Part shown: positions 38,900 to 49,302 of the stretch, in pieces
Numbering within the stretch: position 1 is the stretch's first letter
Layout of the letters: every line of letters begins with the position of its first letter
DNA from: Trichomonas tenax
Lineage: Eukaryota; Parabasalia; Trichomonadida; Trichomonadidae
Length of the DNA stretch: 64,000 nt
NCBI GenBank assembly: GCA_023091735.1
Contig: JALKBU010000108.1
Span: 18,829-82,828, forward strand
Direction of reading: 5' to 3'
Program-made: the position numbers and the translations under genes
The notes under the pieces: generated by a model
What the model was told of the DNA's origin: nothing
Seen by the model: the letters and a program-made list of their open reading frames with translations, nothing else
Database searches by the model: none

Positions 38900-40810
38900 T
38901 TATTGAGTGTTATGCATTAGCATTGCGATTCTTTGATTGCGAAGTGCAATTAAATCTTCAGATTTTCTTCTTCTTATGACAAGTTCATCACCTGTCGTTT
39001 CTCTGAGCATCCTTGCGATATATCGAACACCGTCGATTGCATTGTTCAAATCCTTCCTGAGATCGTCGAGAATCGTTTGACGATGAATTCCGCCACCAGC
39101 AGTGTCGCCGAGCTTCAGGAAGTCTTTGAGGCTTGAATACGCTCTGTTGTAGACTTCTATAGTTCTCAGTGCCTCCTCCCAAAGATCCAGAGACTCGCTG
39201 AGCTTTCCTGACTCGTCGAGATCGTTGGAATACTTGAGAACCATTTCAAGTTTGTCGATAATACCGAAACCAATCGAGTCCCAAATTTGCTCCAATCTCA
39301 TGTGGACCTTCGATTCTCCTTTGTCCGGAGGAAGAGACAGAAGGTAGACCATAGCGTCCTTGTTCTTTCCTGCAACTTCGTAGTTCTGTTTGTCCTTCAA
39401 TTTTTCGAGCTTTGGTTCGATGATCTGGATCGGCTCGTTCGGAGGCGTTGACTGGTTGAAAGCGGATTCCTCGCGGCTTGGCCTCTTGTTCTTCTTCGGC
39501 TGGTTCTCCATGCTGAAGGCGAGGAAAGGAAGTGGATCGTGAACCATGTTCTCATCGATTGAAGAAAAGTTGACAGAATCCAAATCCGTGATCTGCTTGA
39601 ATTGCTCGAAAGGCTCTGTGAAAGATCCGCTTCTGTATGTGAGAGGATCATCAATGGCCCAGAAGTTCCTGTGAAGGGCCGTGTGCTCAGCCCTTGTTAC
39701 TGGCTCTTTGGGCTTCTCCTGTGGCTGAACGACTTTCTTGCGCGTTGTTCGGTTGTTTAAGATGACGACTTTCTTCTTTTGAGGAATTTCGAGATTCTTG
39801 ACTGATGTTGTTTGCTGAGTCTTAGGTCTCTCTGGTGTTAGTGCCGGTGTCCTATCGAATGTGACTGAATCCAGTTTCTTTCTTGCGTCGGTGACTGAAT
39901 TCAGCAAATTTTGTGAAAATTTAGTGAAATAACTTTCTTCCAAGAAAGCGGAGCTTGGCCTGTAGTTCGGTGGCAAAGATGTTACAGGTGAAGACGAGCC
40001 TTCATATACTTTCTGCAATATCTCATTATCAAACTGTCTGGCCTTCATTTCGCGGAGTTGTGACAACTGAGATTTCTCGACAGTTGTTTCAGTCTTTCTG
40101 ACTTTTGGAACTGGAACTCCAAGCTGTGCTTCAAGCTTCGGAGAGATTTTCTCGAAGTTAACAAGTTTGAGATCGAAAACTCTTTGAATTATCATTTTTC
40201 TGATATCTAAAACTTCATGATAAAATTTTTTCGTTGATTCGAGTAATTGTTTTCTTGTTCGCTTCCTGTATGTAAATTCTCCTGTCAGGATGTGTGATCT
40301 TGCAATTGTACCAACTTTTGCGTGAAATTTATCGACCCAAATAATTATATCGTTAGAATATATAAATGGAAGTTGTTCTAACAATTTCTGTGACTCAACA
40401 ACAACGTTCATCGTAACTAATTCTTGATATTCTGGCTCATTCATATAACCTTTATCTTCAAGATCGTGCTCTTCCTTAACCAATACTTTCTTTGGTCTCA
40501 AAGCTGTACTTCGAATTGAATTCTTGTAAACACTTAATGGGTCATCGCGAGGAATTCCTCCCAAATCGACAAAACCTCGATCTTGAAGGTGAAACATATA
40601 ATTTGCTGCTTTCTTGATGGAAGAATTTGGACTCAGAGGTTCTTCTATCTTCTCATCAACAGGCAAAGTCAATGGAAATCCATATTTAAAATGCAAAAAT
40701 TCCTTTCTTTCGCCTGAAAGCGGTGGAACATCAGACTGCAGCGCCTTCGACCTGTCCTCGAACATGGCACGAGTCTTTTTGTAAATTTTTAGAGGATCTT
40801 CTTCCTCCAT
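38900..40810 (-). CDS. Hypothetical 636-residue coiled/disordered protein
   Basis: It starts MEEEDPLKIYKKTRAMFEDR. A related phrase, RDDPLSVYKNSIRSTALRPK, follows near residue 88, so DPL-x-x-YK appears twice (with DDPLTYRSGSF near 408 a possible third). A middle Pro/Ser/Thr-rich, probably disordered region spans about 240-480. The C-terminus (about 490-636) is helical, with WEEALRTIEVYNRAYSSLKD. No enzyme motif, membrane span or signal is present. The repeated DPLxxY peptide and helical ends suggest a structural, possibly cytoskeletal, protein; that is inference. A TTTACATGTCA motif lies about 45 bp upstream of the ATG. Confidence 0.7.
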   Translation of the reverse strand: MEEEDPLKIYKKTRAMFEDRSKALQSDVPPLSGERKEFLHFKYGFPLTLPVDEKIEEPLSPNSSIKKAANYMFHLQDRGFVDLGGIPRDDPLSVYKNSIRSTALRPKKVLVKEEHDLEDKGYMNEPEYQELVTMNVVVESQKLLEQLPFIYSNDIIIWVDKFHAKVGTIARSHILTGEFTYRKRTRKQLLESTKKFYHEVLDIRKMIIQRVFDLKLVNFEKISPKLEAQLGVPVPKVRKTETTVEKSQLSQLREMKARQFDNEILQKVYEGSSSPVTSLPPNYRPSSAFLEESYFTKFSQNLLNSVTDARKKLDSVTFDRTPALTPERPKTQQTTSVKNLEIPQKKKVVILNNRTTRKKVVQPQEKPKEPVTRAEHTALHRNFWAIDDPLTYRSGSFTEPFEQFKQITDLDSVNFSSIDENMVHDPLPFLAFSMENQPKKNKRPSREESAFNQSTPPNEPIQIIEPKLEKLKDKQNYEVAGKNKDAMVYLLSLPPDKGESKVHMRLEQIWDSIGFGIIDKLEMVLKYSNDLDESGKLSESLDLWEEALRTIEVYNRAYSSLKDFLKLGDTAGGGIHRQTILDDLRKDLNNAIDGVRYIARMLRETTGDELVIRRRKSEDLIALRNQRIAMLMHNTQ

Positions 40811-41265
40811 AAAAAAATTTAATCAACAAACTGTTTTTATTTCATCTGACATGTAAATTGTATCGTGACAGAATGTAATGATCTTTAATACACTATTCAT
40901 TGAAACATTCTTTTGGACTCAGATATGGAAACGCAAACTCACTGTTCCCGAAATATGCCAATTTGATATGAAATTAGAATATTACATCAAAATTAAAAAT
41001 AAATATGATATTGGATAATAATTAAATATCAATAATTAAAATTTACATTGTATGTTTCCTATGCTACTATACTTGCATACTTAACTGTTATAAATCTCTT
41101 ACATTGAGATGATATTTTAAACTTTTATCACTCAGGTGTCATTCTTTATATTTAGAGATTTCAACCAAAATCAAACTATGTTACATATTATTCTGTATGG
41201 TAATTGATCTTTGCAGAATTCTTATTTTAATATTCAAATTGTTTTATTTAAATTCTGAATAAAAA
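40811..41265. other. AT-rich spacer with a TTTACATGTCA motif
   Basis: This 455-bp spacer contains CTGACATGTAAATTG at 40848-40862, that is TTTACATGTCAG on the strand of the downstream gene, about 40-50 bp before its ATG. Otherwise it is plain AT-rich sequence. Confidence 0.5.
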
Positions 41266-41664
41266 TTAGGCAATATAGCAATTAGGACCATCTTCATAAA
41301 CAACAGTTGAATAAATAATAGGCCTTGGCATATCTTCTTCAGTAGAAGAACCTGGAACTTCACACCAATCTGAATATGAAACGTGTCCATCAAAATCAAT
41401 GGTTTTATATCCGTATTCTTGCCATTTTCTTTTCTTGTATCCATTAATCTCTTCCTTTGATCGAGTTTCTTTTGTTTGCCGTTTGGAGCAATCATAAGAA
41501 CGCGTCCTATTTTTGTATTCCCATCCGGATGTATAGGTAATCTTTCCAAGCTGGTGATTGTATGTTACATGGCGTATTTTGTCATAATATACTCTGTATC
41601 TTGAATTTCCAGAATAATCATATTCGCCACCCCAAACATGATTTTGCCCCTCCTCTTTTATTTC
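41266..41664 (-). pseudogene. In-frame C-terminal continuation of the AIG1-like GTPase after the TAG
   Basis: From 41664 to a TAA at 41266-41268 the same reading frame stays open for 132 codons. It is rich in Trp, Tyr and Gly (NHVWGGEYDYSGNSRYRVYY, then TYTSGWEYKNRTRSYDCSK). It contains VSYSDWCEVPG, echoing TYSDWRALKSY just before the TAG. The shared YSDW peptide argues that both sides belong to one C-terminal domain. So the intact product was about 401 residues. Either the TAG is a recent nonsense change or it is suppressed; the sequence cannot tell which. Confidence 0.6.
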
Positions 41665-42471
41665 CTAGACTAGTTCGTCATATGATTTGAGCGCTCTCCA
41701 ATCAGAATATGTACGAGCTCTCCCGTTATTTGGAATTTTAACTGTTGGCTGTCGATCGACAAATGTTTCGAATTTCTTATTTCCAATAGTTTTGCATCCT
41801 TGGGAAACTTTATATTCTGTCTGAATTTCTTGCTTATATCCATATAAAGCATCGTAGACACTTTTTGTTAATACTGCATTCTTGGAAAATATGAAATCTC
41901 TGATGTCCTTTAATTCTTGCTCCATTCGCAGTTCGTTGTATTTTCTTGTGTGGACAAAGAACATTGGAATATCTGATATATTGTTCACACATGAAATTGA
42001 TTGGAGGTATTCGCGTACAGCTTGATTATAAGCAATTCTTTTCAAATCTTTTTTGCACTCTTTTGGACAGAAAGTGAATATGATGCAGAAGTGAGATAAA
42101 ATATCATTAGTTTGAAATGCATCATAGACAAATTTAATGACATTCATGACTCCTTGTGAAAATCTGCATACTTTGTAATGGATTACTACAGCAACAACAT
42201 TCACACCTGGTTTCCAATTCCTGAGGAACTTACCAAGCTTTTGAATTTGTTGATCTGTAATTGATTGACCATCATTGAATCCTTTTGTATTAATTCCTAT
42301 TAACTCTTTATTGCCAATCATTAAAGAGTGTGATTGTGAGTCCTTTGTGCAAGGCAATGGTTTCTCTGACTCTTCGAAAAATGTTGATCTGTTGCAGAAC
42401 AAAATGAAATTTTGAACAGAGGATTTTCCGACTCCCATGTCGCCTATTGTTACTATTGAATATTGAGACAT
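41665..42471 (-). CDS. AIG1/GIMAP-type GTPase (N-terminal part up to an in-frame TAG)
   Basis: This 268-residue segment has a P-loop GDMGVGKSS at residues 10-18. It has a switch-II-type motif INTKGFNDG near 59-67, where typical GTPases have DTPG. The core strands are of the AIG1 kind (VVAVVIHYKVCRFSQGVMNV and HFCIIFTFCP). The usual TKxD guanine-specificity motif is replaced by CPKECKKD, so nucleotide selectivity may be relaxed. AIG1-like GTPases are expanded in trichomonads and are thought to act at membranes. The frame ends in TAG at 41665-41667. The same frame then continues for 132 more sense codons, listed separately. The start ATG is at 42471, after TTTCATTTCATTTTAGAAAA. Confidence 0.8.
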   Translation of the reverse strand: MSQYSIVTIGDMGVGKSSVQNFILFCNRSTFFEESEKPLPCTKDSQSHSLMIGNKELIGINTKGFNDGQSITDQQIQKLGKFLRNWKPGVNVVAVVIHYKVCRFSQGVMNVIKFVYDAFQTNDILSHFCIIFTFCPKECKKDLKRIAYNQAVREYLQSISCVNNISDIPMFFVHTRKYNELRMEQELKDIRDFIFSKNAVLTKSVYDALYGYKQEIQTEYKVSQGCKTIGNKKFETFVDRQPTVKIPNNGRARTYSDWRALKSYDELV

Positions 42472-42767
42472 CTATCCCTTCGATCCTTTTCTAAAATGAA
42501 ATGAAACACTTTTGAAACGAGTTGCATTGAAAAATTAATGGTGGATTATCTTTATGAATATCCAACAAAATTTTCAAAAAGTAAAAGAAAGCAGAATTCT
42601 TCATTGGCGCAATTCAATCAGATTTTATGATTATTGTGTTCTTTGAGCTGGTAAATTATAAAATTATTTTTACATTAGCTTTAGCCAAAGCAATCACATT
42701 AATTCAAGATACTACGAAGAGATTTTATATATTATATTTCCATTTTTTTAATTTATTTATATATTTA

Positions 42768-42978
42768 GGGTGTCAAGAAAATACTTTAGCATCTCAAGAT
42801 AGACATGTCATAACAAAAAAATAAAAACAGATATAGAATCTACAGCGATGATAGCCCCATTCATTTTTAATATCTTTGCATGTTCTTTGGACATTGGTGA
42901 GAAAGACTCAATAAAATATTGTTCAACTGGTCCCATCCATCTCCTAACATGAGACGCTAAAGTATTTTCTCAACACCC
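42768..42978. mobile_element. Tc1/mariner-type MITE (211 bp) with TA target duplication
   Basis: The left end GGGTGTCAAGAAAATACTTT is matched by the right end, whose reverse complement is GGGTGTTGAGAAAATACTTT; the arms continue as AGCATCTCA and AGCGTCTCA. That gives about 29-bp terminal inverted repeats. Both ends are flanked by TA (42766-42767 and 42979-42980), the hallmark of Tc1/mariner insertion. The interior is too short for a transposase. On the minus strand a 43-codon open stretch (WMGPVEQYFIESFSPMSKEH) may be a captured coding fragment. Confidence 0.8.
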
Positions 42979-43421
42979 TATGTATGTTTTTATCATTCAG
43001 CACCAAAATATCCACCACTTTCTTCTATGTTTCCTTGCAAAGTCGAAGGAGAGAGATTCTTGCAAATATTTAAAAAATATCTCAATAACTTCTTTCAAAT
43101 ATATATTTTTAATACATCATACATGCATACCTCAAAAATTGTAAATTACTCATTGATTTTGAAAACAAGTTGAAAGACTGATGAGATAACAGAAAATCAC
43201 ATATCATTTAAAATAACACAGATAATGATGAAAAATTTAAAATCATTCTTTATTGCTTCTATTCGATTCTCGTAAACATATATTAATTGAGAAACAGAAT
43301 GTTACTGCAATTAATAGGAAATTTAATTCACACATCATCCTTGTTTTCTAGACATTACATGATTTTGAGAGAATTTATTTTACGGGCAACTGGTAATATG
43401 TACTATTTGGTAATAATCAAT

Positions 43422-43492
43422 AAATGTGAATGATTGATATAATATCATAATGATGATTGAATGTTATAATGATTAATATCAGATATAAATGA
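43422..43492. repeat. Second locus of the roughly 37-bp satellite
   Basis: AAATGTGAATGATTGATATA followed by ATATCATAATGATGATTGAATG and a decayed second unit matches the satellite at 31625-31890. Confidence 0.5.
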
Positions 43493-45129
43493 TTGCTGCA
43501 ATAGAATAATAGTGTTCATGCGAGTTTGAATTACATGGATGAGCAAGTAATAGAGCCGCAATGACAATAAATGAGGTTCTGCCTAGAATTGATGTGTTTT
43601 ATATACATTGAAATTAGTATGCTAATTTACATATAAAGGATAAGTTTTAATTTCTGCATCAATATTCCAAAGAGTAGTTTGGTAGATGATCTATCTCAAG
43701 TAATATATGGTTACTATCTATATATTCTAGAAGAAACTTTTGCTGCATCAGCATTCATCCGTTAATTTAAGGTTACTCTTGAAGAATTATTGGTGGTAAA
43801 TTTTGATTGCATTTCTTCTATAATTGACTTCAAATCTCATTTGATTTAAACTATAACATTAGAATTTGAAATATAAACAAGCAGTTGGGCTTCTATATCT
43901 TATAAACAAATGTTTTGCTTTAAATTTCACAATTATTCAAAATATCTCGTTTTTAGTACTAGATATATTACTTCAGATTTTGGAGTAACTATTATATTGC
44001 ATACACTCAGTCTGTTATATTCATTTGCATTTTTTAATAGGTAATCAAATATAATTTTGTTAAATCACATTTAATCACTCCAATAATCATGCCATACATG
44101 CATGGAATATGTTTGCATATGATTATGTATACTAATCATGCTATATATACTTTGAATATTTATAATTTATTATTTTGATGTACTGAGTAAAATGTAGATT
44201 ACACAAAAGTTTTGCTTTTTAATTTGTGTTCAAAAGCAGGCAGTTCATTAACAATTTTGAAACTCAAAATTTGATATTTATGTTTTGCTCTAACTCGGAT
44301 CATGGGCATGGCAATGCTTGATGTATTGTATCTAAATACCACCACCAAAGCTTGCATTATGATATTTAAGAAATTTTCGAAAATGTTGAAATTAAGACTT
44401 GGCGAACGAGTATATGATTTTGTATCTCCATTTTATGAGTAATATAGTATTTGGTTCATGGCTTTAGAAGATTCGATCAAAATGATTATTAAATGATGGC
44501 TGAGGTGTGAAAAAGTTATATCTGAAATCAACGCTGTCTTTGGTATTGAAATCTGATATTCCCGCTGATCATCAGAAAATGTAATCAAATTTGATTTCTT
44601 GTTCATTCTTTTATCCGCTGGCTATAGACTATAATAGATTCAGTAAAAAGAATGGAAGCATTAAGGATCTCTAAAAACGATTGTTGAGTTTTCGCAAAAC
44701 ATATGAAAAGGAGTTTAGACACTTTTTGAAGAGAAAATTGTGCTGTGTAGACTGCTCATGTCTTTGTGAGATTAAATCCACGATTTCACAGATGTGAAAT
44801 GAATTTTGAAAAGTTAAATATTTCACTTCAAATTAGTGAAAAATGGATTTAGCATACCATGTTGAATATATTTTAATAATTTATTTCATTCTTAAATTTA
44901 AAAGCCTTAATTTTGTGAAATATGAATAAAGCATGGTATATGAGTTCTAAATTTTATATATTTGAGGCATTTTAAACATGAAAACTGACAATATTTCAAT
45001 TTTATTAGCAGTTTTTCTCAAAATCCGTCAAAAATCAAACTCGTAATTTTGTTAAAAATGAACCACTAAAAGGAGTTATTGACAGGTGATTTACATTTCA
45101 CAAAAACTAAAAAATAAAATTTATAAAAA

Positions 45130-46473
45130 ATGTTCCCAGCGCGTCCTTTAGTCAGGATCGACAGCCATCCTGGCATTGAGCGTCTTAAGGGTATCAGCGA
45201 AGACTTGCGTCTCGGTGCCATCTGCAACATCAGAACTATTGGTTTATTGAGGCAATCAGAATGCATAACAGCATATGCCATGGAAGTTTTCGTTGATATC
45301 GCAAACCACACGAACCAAATCCTTTCAAGGGTTAAGAGCCTCGGTGAGAGAGCGAAGAATCTAGAATCTCAGCTTCCAAAAGCTGTTTCAAATATGAGAA
45401 ACAACGCGAAGAGCTCATGGCCTACAAACTCACCAGATTACATCCCAATCACAAACGAGTTTGATGATATAGCCAACAAGGAAATCGAGCTTGTTGCTCC
45501 TCCATTAGTTACGAAAATCATCAAGAAGGCTGAAGAGCCTCCGGATTTCGACGACTTCGCACAGCTCACACGTGGTCTCGATCCATCAGACCCAGAAAAG
45601 CTTGTCAACTTCAATATTCTTTACTCAAATCCAAACTTCGTCAAACAGCAGTACAAGGAAGAACTTATTGCCAACATTCTTGCAGAACAAGAAAGGCAGA
45701 GGGCTGAGGCCAAGGCTCGCAAGGAGAAGGCGAAATTAGAGAATGAGCAGATGCGTTCAAGAAAGCAGGCTGCTAACACAGACACACAACAAGGAACTGA
45801 AGACTTAATCAGCGCCCTCGCGTCTCCACCACCTCGTCCAACAGCACTCGTTTGCCCACCACCAAAGGGACAAGCAAGCCACGGCGAAATCCCAGCTTCA
45901 CTCAAGACACAGACAGGCATCACATACAAGTCATCTCCAGCACTCCCAGACCTGCCAAAGTCCGGCCCGCCACCACATTCTGGACCTGCTCCACCCCCAG
46001 GAAAAGGAGCTCCTCCTCCACCTCCAAGTGGTGCTCCATCGCCACCACCACCACCGCCACCTCCTCCACCACCAGCAAATCTTCCACCGCCATCACCACC
46101 TCCAAGTGGTGCTCCACCGCCGACAAGTGATGCTCCACCGCCGCCATCATCATCAGGCTCGGGCGGCGCTTCTATAGCCGACCTTATCAAGGGCGGCGGA
46201 TTCAAACTCAAGAAGGTTGATCCTCCACCATCAAAGCCAGCTGCAGCTCCAGTTTCTCACTTGGATCTCATCAAGCAGGGTGGCTTCAAGCTCAAGAAGG
46301 TTGATAACACAGCTCCAAAATCACCACCAAAGAAGATCGAAGAAGTTACGGATCCAAATGCACTTTCTCTTCAGGAAATTCTTCAGCGCGCTGCTTCTAT
46401 CAGAGATGCAGTTGCTATGTCGGAAAGCGATGATGAATCTGACGAGGAGAAATCAACCGAATCCGATTGGTAA
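45130..46473 (+). CDS. SCAR/WAVE-family actin nucleation-promoting factor
   Basis: This 447-residue protein has the complete SCAR/WAVE layout. The N-terminal WAVE-homology domain (about 1-85) contains AICNIRTIGLLRQSE and VFVDIANHTNQILSRVKSLG. A charged helix (EERQRAEAKARKEKAKLENE-like, about 175-215) follows. A long proline-rich stretch spans about 235-345, with runs of up to eight Pro. Two WH2 motifs follow, ADLIKGGGFKLKKV (about 347-361) and LDLIKQGGFKLKKV (about 375-389). A central-acidic tail, LQEILQRAASIRDAV then ESDDESDEEKSTESDW, ends on the signature acidic Trp. It should activate Arp2/3 under control of the WAVE regulatory complex, for pseudopodia and amoeboid adhesion. Two WH2 motifs are more than the single one of animal WAVE. 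The ATG follows TTTCACAAAAACT. Confidence 0.93.
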   Translation: MFPARPLVRIDSHPGIERLKGISEDLRLGAICNIRTIGLLRQSECITAYAMEVFVDIANHTNQILSRVKSLGERAKNLESQLPKAVSNMRNNAKSSWPTNSPDYIPITNEFDDIANKEIELVAPPLVTKIIKKAEEPPDFDDFAQLTRGLDPSDPEKLVNFNILYSNPNFVKQQYKEELIANILAEQERQRAEAKARKEKAKLENEQMRSRKQAANTDTQQGTEDLISALASPPPRPTALVCPPPKGQASHGEIPASLKTQTGITYKSSPALPDLPKSGPPPHSGPAPPPGKGAPPPPPSGAPSPPPPPPPPPPPANLPPPSPPPSGAPPPTSDAPPPPSSSGSGGASIADLIKGGGFKLKKVDPPPSKPAAAPVSHLDLIKQGGFKLKKVDNTAPKSPPKKIEEVTDPNALSLQEILQRAASIRDAVAMSESDDESDEEKSTESDW

Positions 46474-48218
46474 AAGATGATATTTTTTACACATATTTCC
46501 TAATATTTACATTCTATGCACCCTACACCTGCAGGCAATCCAATTTTCAGAAGTCCAGAGTTTTTTGTCATGTAAAATATTTTCTGTGAAGTAAATTTAA
46601 TTGTCATGACAAGAAAAATCTGATTAGATTCATGACGAAATCACGAATACAATACTATACATATTTCAGAAGTGACTATATGACTTTCTATACAACATCT
46701 TTATAAAAAGTTTTATATAATCAATGATTTAGAAATTAAATTGAATAATCATCACTGTCAGCAATAGTTACGAAGCTCATTTTATAATATTTGTGTGCAC
46801 CAAGAAGTGAATATCATGATCAACATAGTTGATTTCATAACACTAATGAACAGAATGATGTTATTTTATAAATAATATTGGTTCACAATAGTGGATTGAA
46901 TCTAAATACCGCGTTTGGAAAATGCCGACAAAAGTATAATCTTATTTACTCAAACACAGATCAAGGTATGTGTTACGATATAGTAGGCCCGGTCCAGTAT
47001 ATTGAATATATAAAAATTGTGAATAACTAGGTTTCTACAGGTTTAGTTAGTGCACGAACAGGCAGGTTTTTAGTGATGAATAATTCGATAATTAAAGATA
47101 ATAATATTGGCGACAAACTTGTTTTTTATGTAAAATCGGGTTGCGAGATAACAGTCAACAGGACATATATTGATTCTAGTCTTAATAACAGGAGTGCAAC
47201 TTGTAATAACATGGTGACTTTTTTATTTAGGCTTCATAAATAATTTTGGTATTTGCTTATCAAAGGAAGATACAAACAAGTATACAATGATGAGCAATCT
47301 CATGAAGAGTACAATGATAATAATTTACCAATCTCCTTATGAGTGAACTTTAATCTCTATGAAGTTGAAATATTTCATTCATAAACTTGAAATAAAAATC
47401 TACTAAAATGCTTGATACTTATAAATAAGTTTATGCTTTGGGAAATAGGAATATTCTGTTTCAAACTGATTATGCTTTTTTTATACTTCCTCGCTGGATT
47501 GAATCAATAGAATTGCGTTTGAATGTTATTCAAAATCTACTGCAGTATCGAGTGGATTATATCCACTAATACTACAAATATTGTTAAGCTTCATTCATTC
47601 TTCTTCGATCCAACCAAATTGCGATGGGTAACATATTCAAAATCTCAATGTCAAACATTTGAAATCAAATGCTTATTCATTATTATTGATGATGATTTTG
47701 TACCTTGCAGAATGATTTTACATCAAATTTTGTATAAGTTCATCGAATTATTAAGTCCGAATCTTGATATATCTAAATTTATTTCATATTTAATTCTCTA
47801 CTAAATTAGATAATGTTATCATAACTCCATATAATAGTATGCGGAATTAGCATGTTCTCTAGAACGTGTTAATTAATTTTCAATTCCTCAATAAATATAG
47901 TAGAATAATCGCCATTGTTCAAATGAGAAATCACTATTTCATCACAATCTGAATCAAACTCTATGTCACTCTTGATCCGAAAAGCAATTCTAAATTTGAG
48001 CTAAAAATAAGTCGCTAACACGGACTCACGCGCATGCAGCCATAATCCGATACATTTCTAAATAACACACACGGTGAGATTTCTCATCTAACGCGACAAT
48101 ATGAAATCATATCTTTCATAAATGCTTATCATAATTCACGAAATATGACTCATAGACTATCGCGATATCATATCTAGCGTTATTTTTGACTCTACAAGAA
48201 TGTACGTTAGTAACAAAA
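46474..48218. other. 1.7-kb spacer
   Basis: This spacer is AT-rich. Just after the SCAR/WAVE stop, TTTTTTGTCATGTAAAATAT (46561) and TTGTCATGACAAG (46601) are copies of the recurring CATGT motif. An ORF at 47523-47804 has an ATG and 93 codons but spacer-like composition and no recognisable domain; I do not call it a gene. Confidence 0.5.
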
Positions 48219-48827
48219 ATGAGTGTTCGTGAGAGACCTGTTGCGAACAGATTTCTCGATATGAAGGAGAAAGAGATCAAATACAAGTCGCACCTTCACT
48301 TAGTTCGCACGTGTAAACCCTCTATAGACATGACACAGCCCGAAACACCTCGAAGATTGTTATTAATGCAAAGAAATCAAGAAGACTATCGCAGAAGAGT
48401 GAAAGAAACGAACAAAGTACATGACAGAATAATAAGAGAAATACAGAGACCGCACACAGCTTTCTCCTACGGCGACAATAATTCATCAACATCGGGACCA
48501 AAGTTGTATGGAGAGAAAAGCTTAGCGTCAACGAGCGAACTTAACATGTTTAGAAAGGAATACTCAAGGTCTGCACTTCGAACTCCTTCAACAGAAACAA
48601 AATCTTCAATATACAGTTTTGCTATCGATTCTCCGCCTCCTAAACCGTCTCCACCGAAGCAAGAACATAAATATGTTCCTCCTTCGATCGATTCTGAGCA
48701 GGATCAAATTAATATAGGATCTTCGATTGATGTTGAAGATACGATAATGAAGGCTGTATTGTCATTAGGTGAGAATGCTCATAGAATGGACCCTGACCGA
48801 AGCCATCCTGAGCAAAAACCGGAGTAA
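48219..48827 (+). CDS. CFAP97-like flagellar protein
   Basis: This 202-residue basic protein has a conserved-looking segment at about residues 20-75: HLHLVRTCKPSIDMTQPETP, then RRLLLMQRNQEDYRRRVKET and NKVHDRIIREI. This fits the CFAP97 (KIAA1430/Hemingway) domain. In that family a KPxVDxxxPxTPxRL motif is followed by a helix ending in ...E.xNxxLLxKI; here the late helix is less well conserved. The rest is Ser/Pro-rich and probably disordered, with a run of Pro near 140. CFAP97 proteins are axonemal or basal-body associated, which fits a flagellated protist. I start at ATG 48219; the 11 codons upstream lack an ATG. The family call is by motif only. Confidence 0.6.
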   Translation: MSVRERPVANRFLDMKEKEIKYKSHLHLVRTCKPSIDMTQPETPRRLLLMQRNQEDYRRRVKETNKVHDRIIREIQRPHTAFSYGDNNSSTSGPKLYGEKSLASTSELNMFRKEYSRSALRTPSTETKSSIYSFAIDSPPPKPSPPKQEHKYVPPSIDSEQDQINIGSSIDVEDTIMKAVLSLGENAHRMDPDRSHPEQKPE

Positions 48828-49302
48828 TTGTATATTTTGATATATCATTTTGCGGTATCTTTTGTTGGAAATATAAAAACAATGTTATAATAGCTTTAGA
48901 CATATCAACCATTGTTTACCCGTCATTCTAAACCCATTATTTAAAATTCAACATTTGATTATGCAGAATTAGACTCCAAAAACTTGATAAATAAGCATTA
49001 CATTTAGAATTATGATTGTTCATATGAAAGGTTTTTATAAATCACGTTTTCACAGATCAGATTTTATCACCAAAAATTCATAGCCATCGAATAAACGGAC
49101 CACTACAGCCTAAATAAGGCAAAAATATGAAGAAAAGACCAAAATACGATGAAGGTTTTAAAGAAAAAAAATGTCATCATTAAATTTTTGACACAAAAAG
49201 TGGTTAACCTTTCAAAACTTTCAACACAAAAATTATATTTAATACATCGCATTTGTCTTGAATGTTGCGCCCGAAATACGTTTTTGATCGACCAAGTTAT
49301 TT
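48828..49302. other. AT-rich spacer left of the Polinton-like element
   Basis: A 475-bp spacer. A short ORF (49149-49409) runs across the boundary into the terminal repeat and looks accidental. No motif or gene is seen. Confidence 0.5.

Larger units (their letters stand above)
42472..45129. other. 2.6-kb AT-rich spacer with a MITE and a satellite copy
   Basis: No intact gene is visible. It carries the mariner-type MITE at 42768-42978 and a satellite relic at 43422-43492, listed separately. Just upstream of the SCAR/WAVE start, ATTTACATTTCACAAAAACT combines a motif resembling TTTACATG with an initiator-like TTTCACA. Confidence 0.5.

Noticed and set aside
45621..46211. Gly-rich antisense ORF across the SCAR/WAVE proline region
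   Set aside because: It is the mirror of CCA/CCT proline codons; no promoter or independent features.
47523..47804. 93-codon plus-strand ORF
   Set aside because: Spacer-like composition, no domain, no initiator before the ATG.
48186..48218. Eleven-codon extension of the CFAP97-like protein
   Set aside because: It starts at TTG with no ATG; the ATG at 48219 is used instead.
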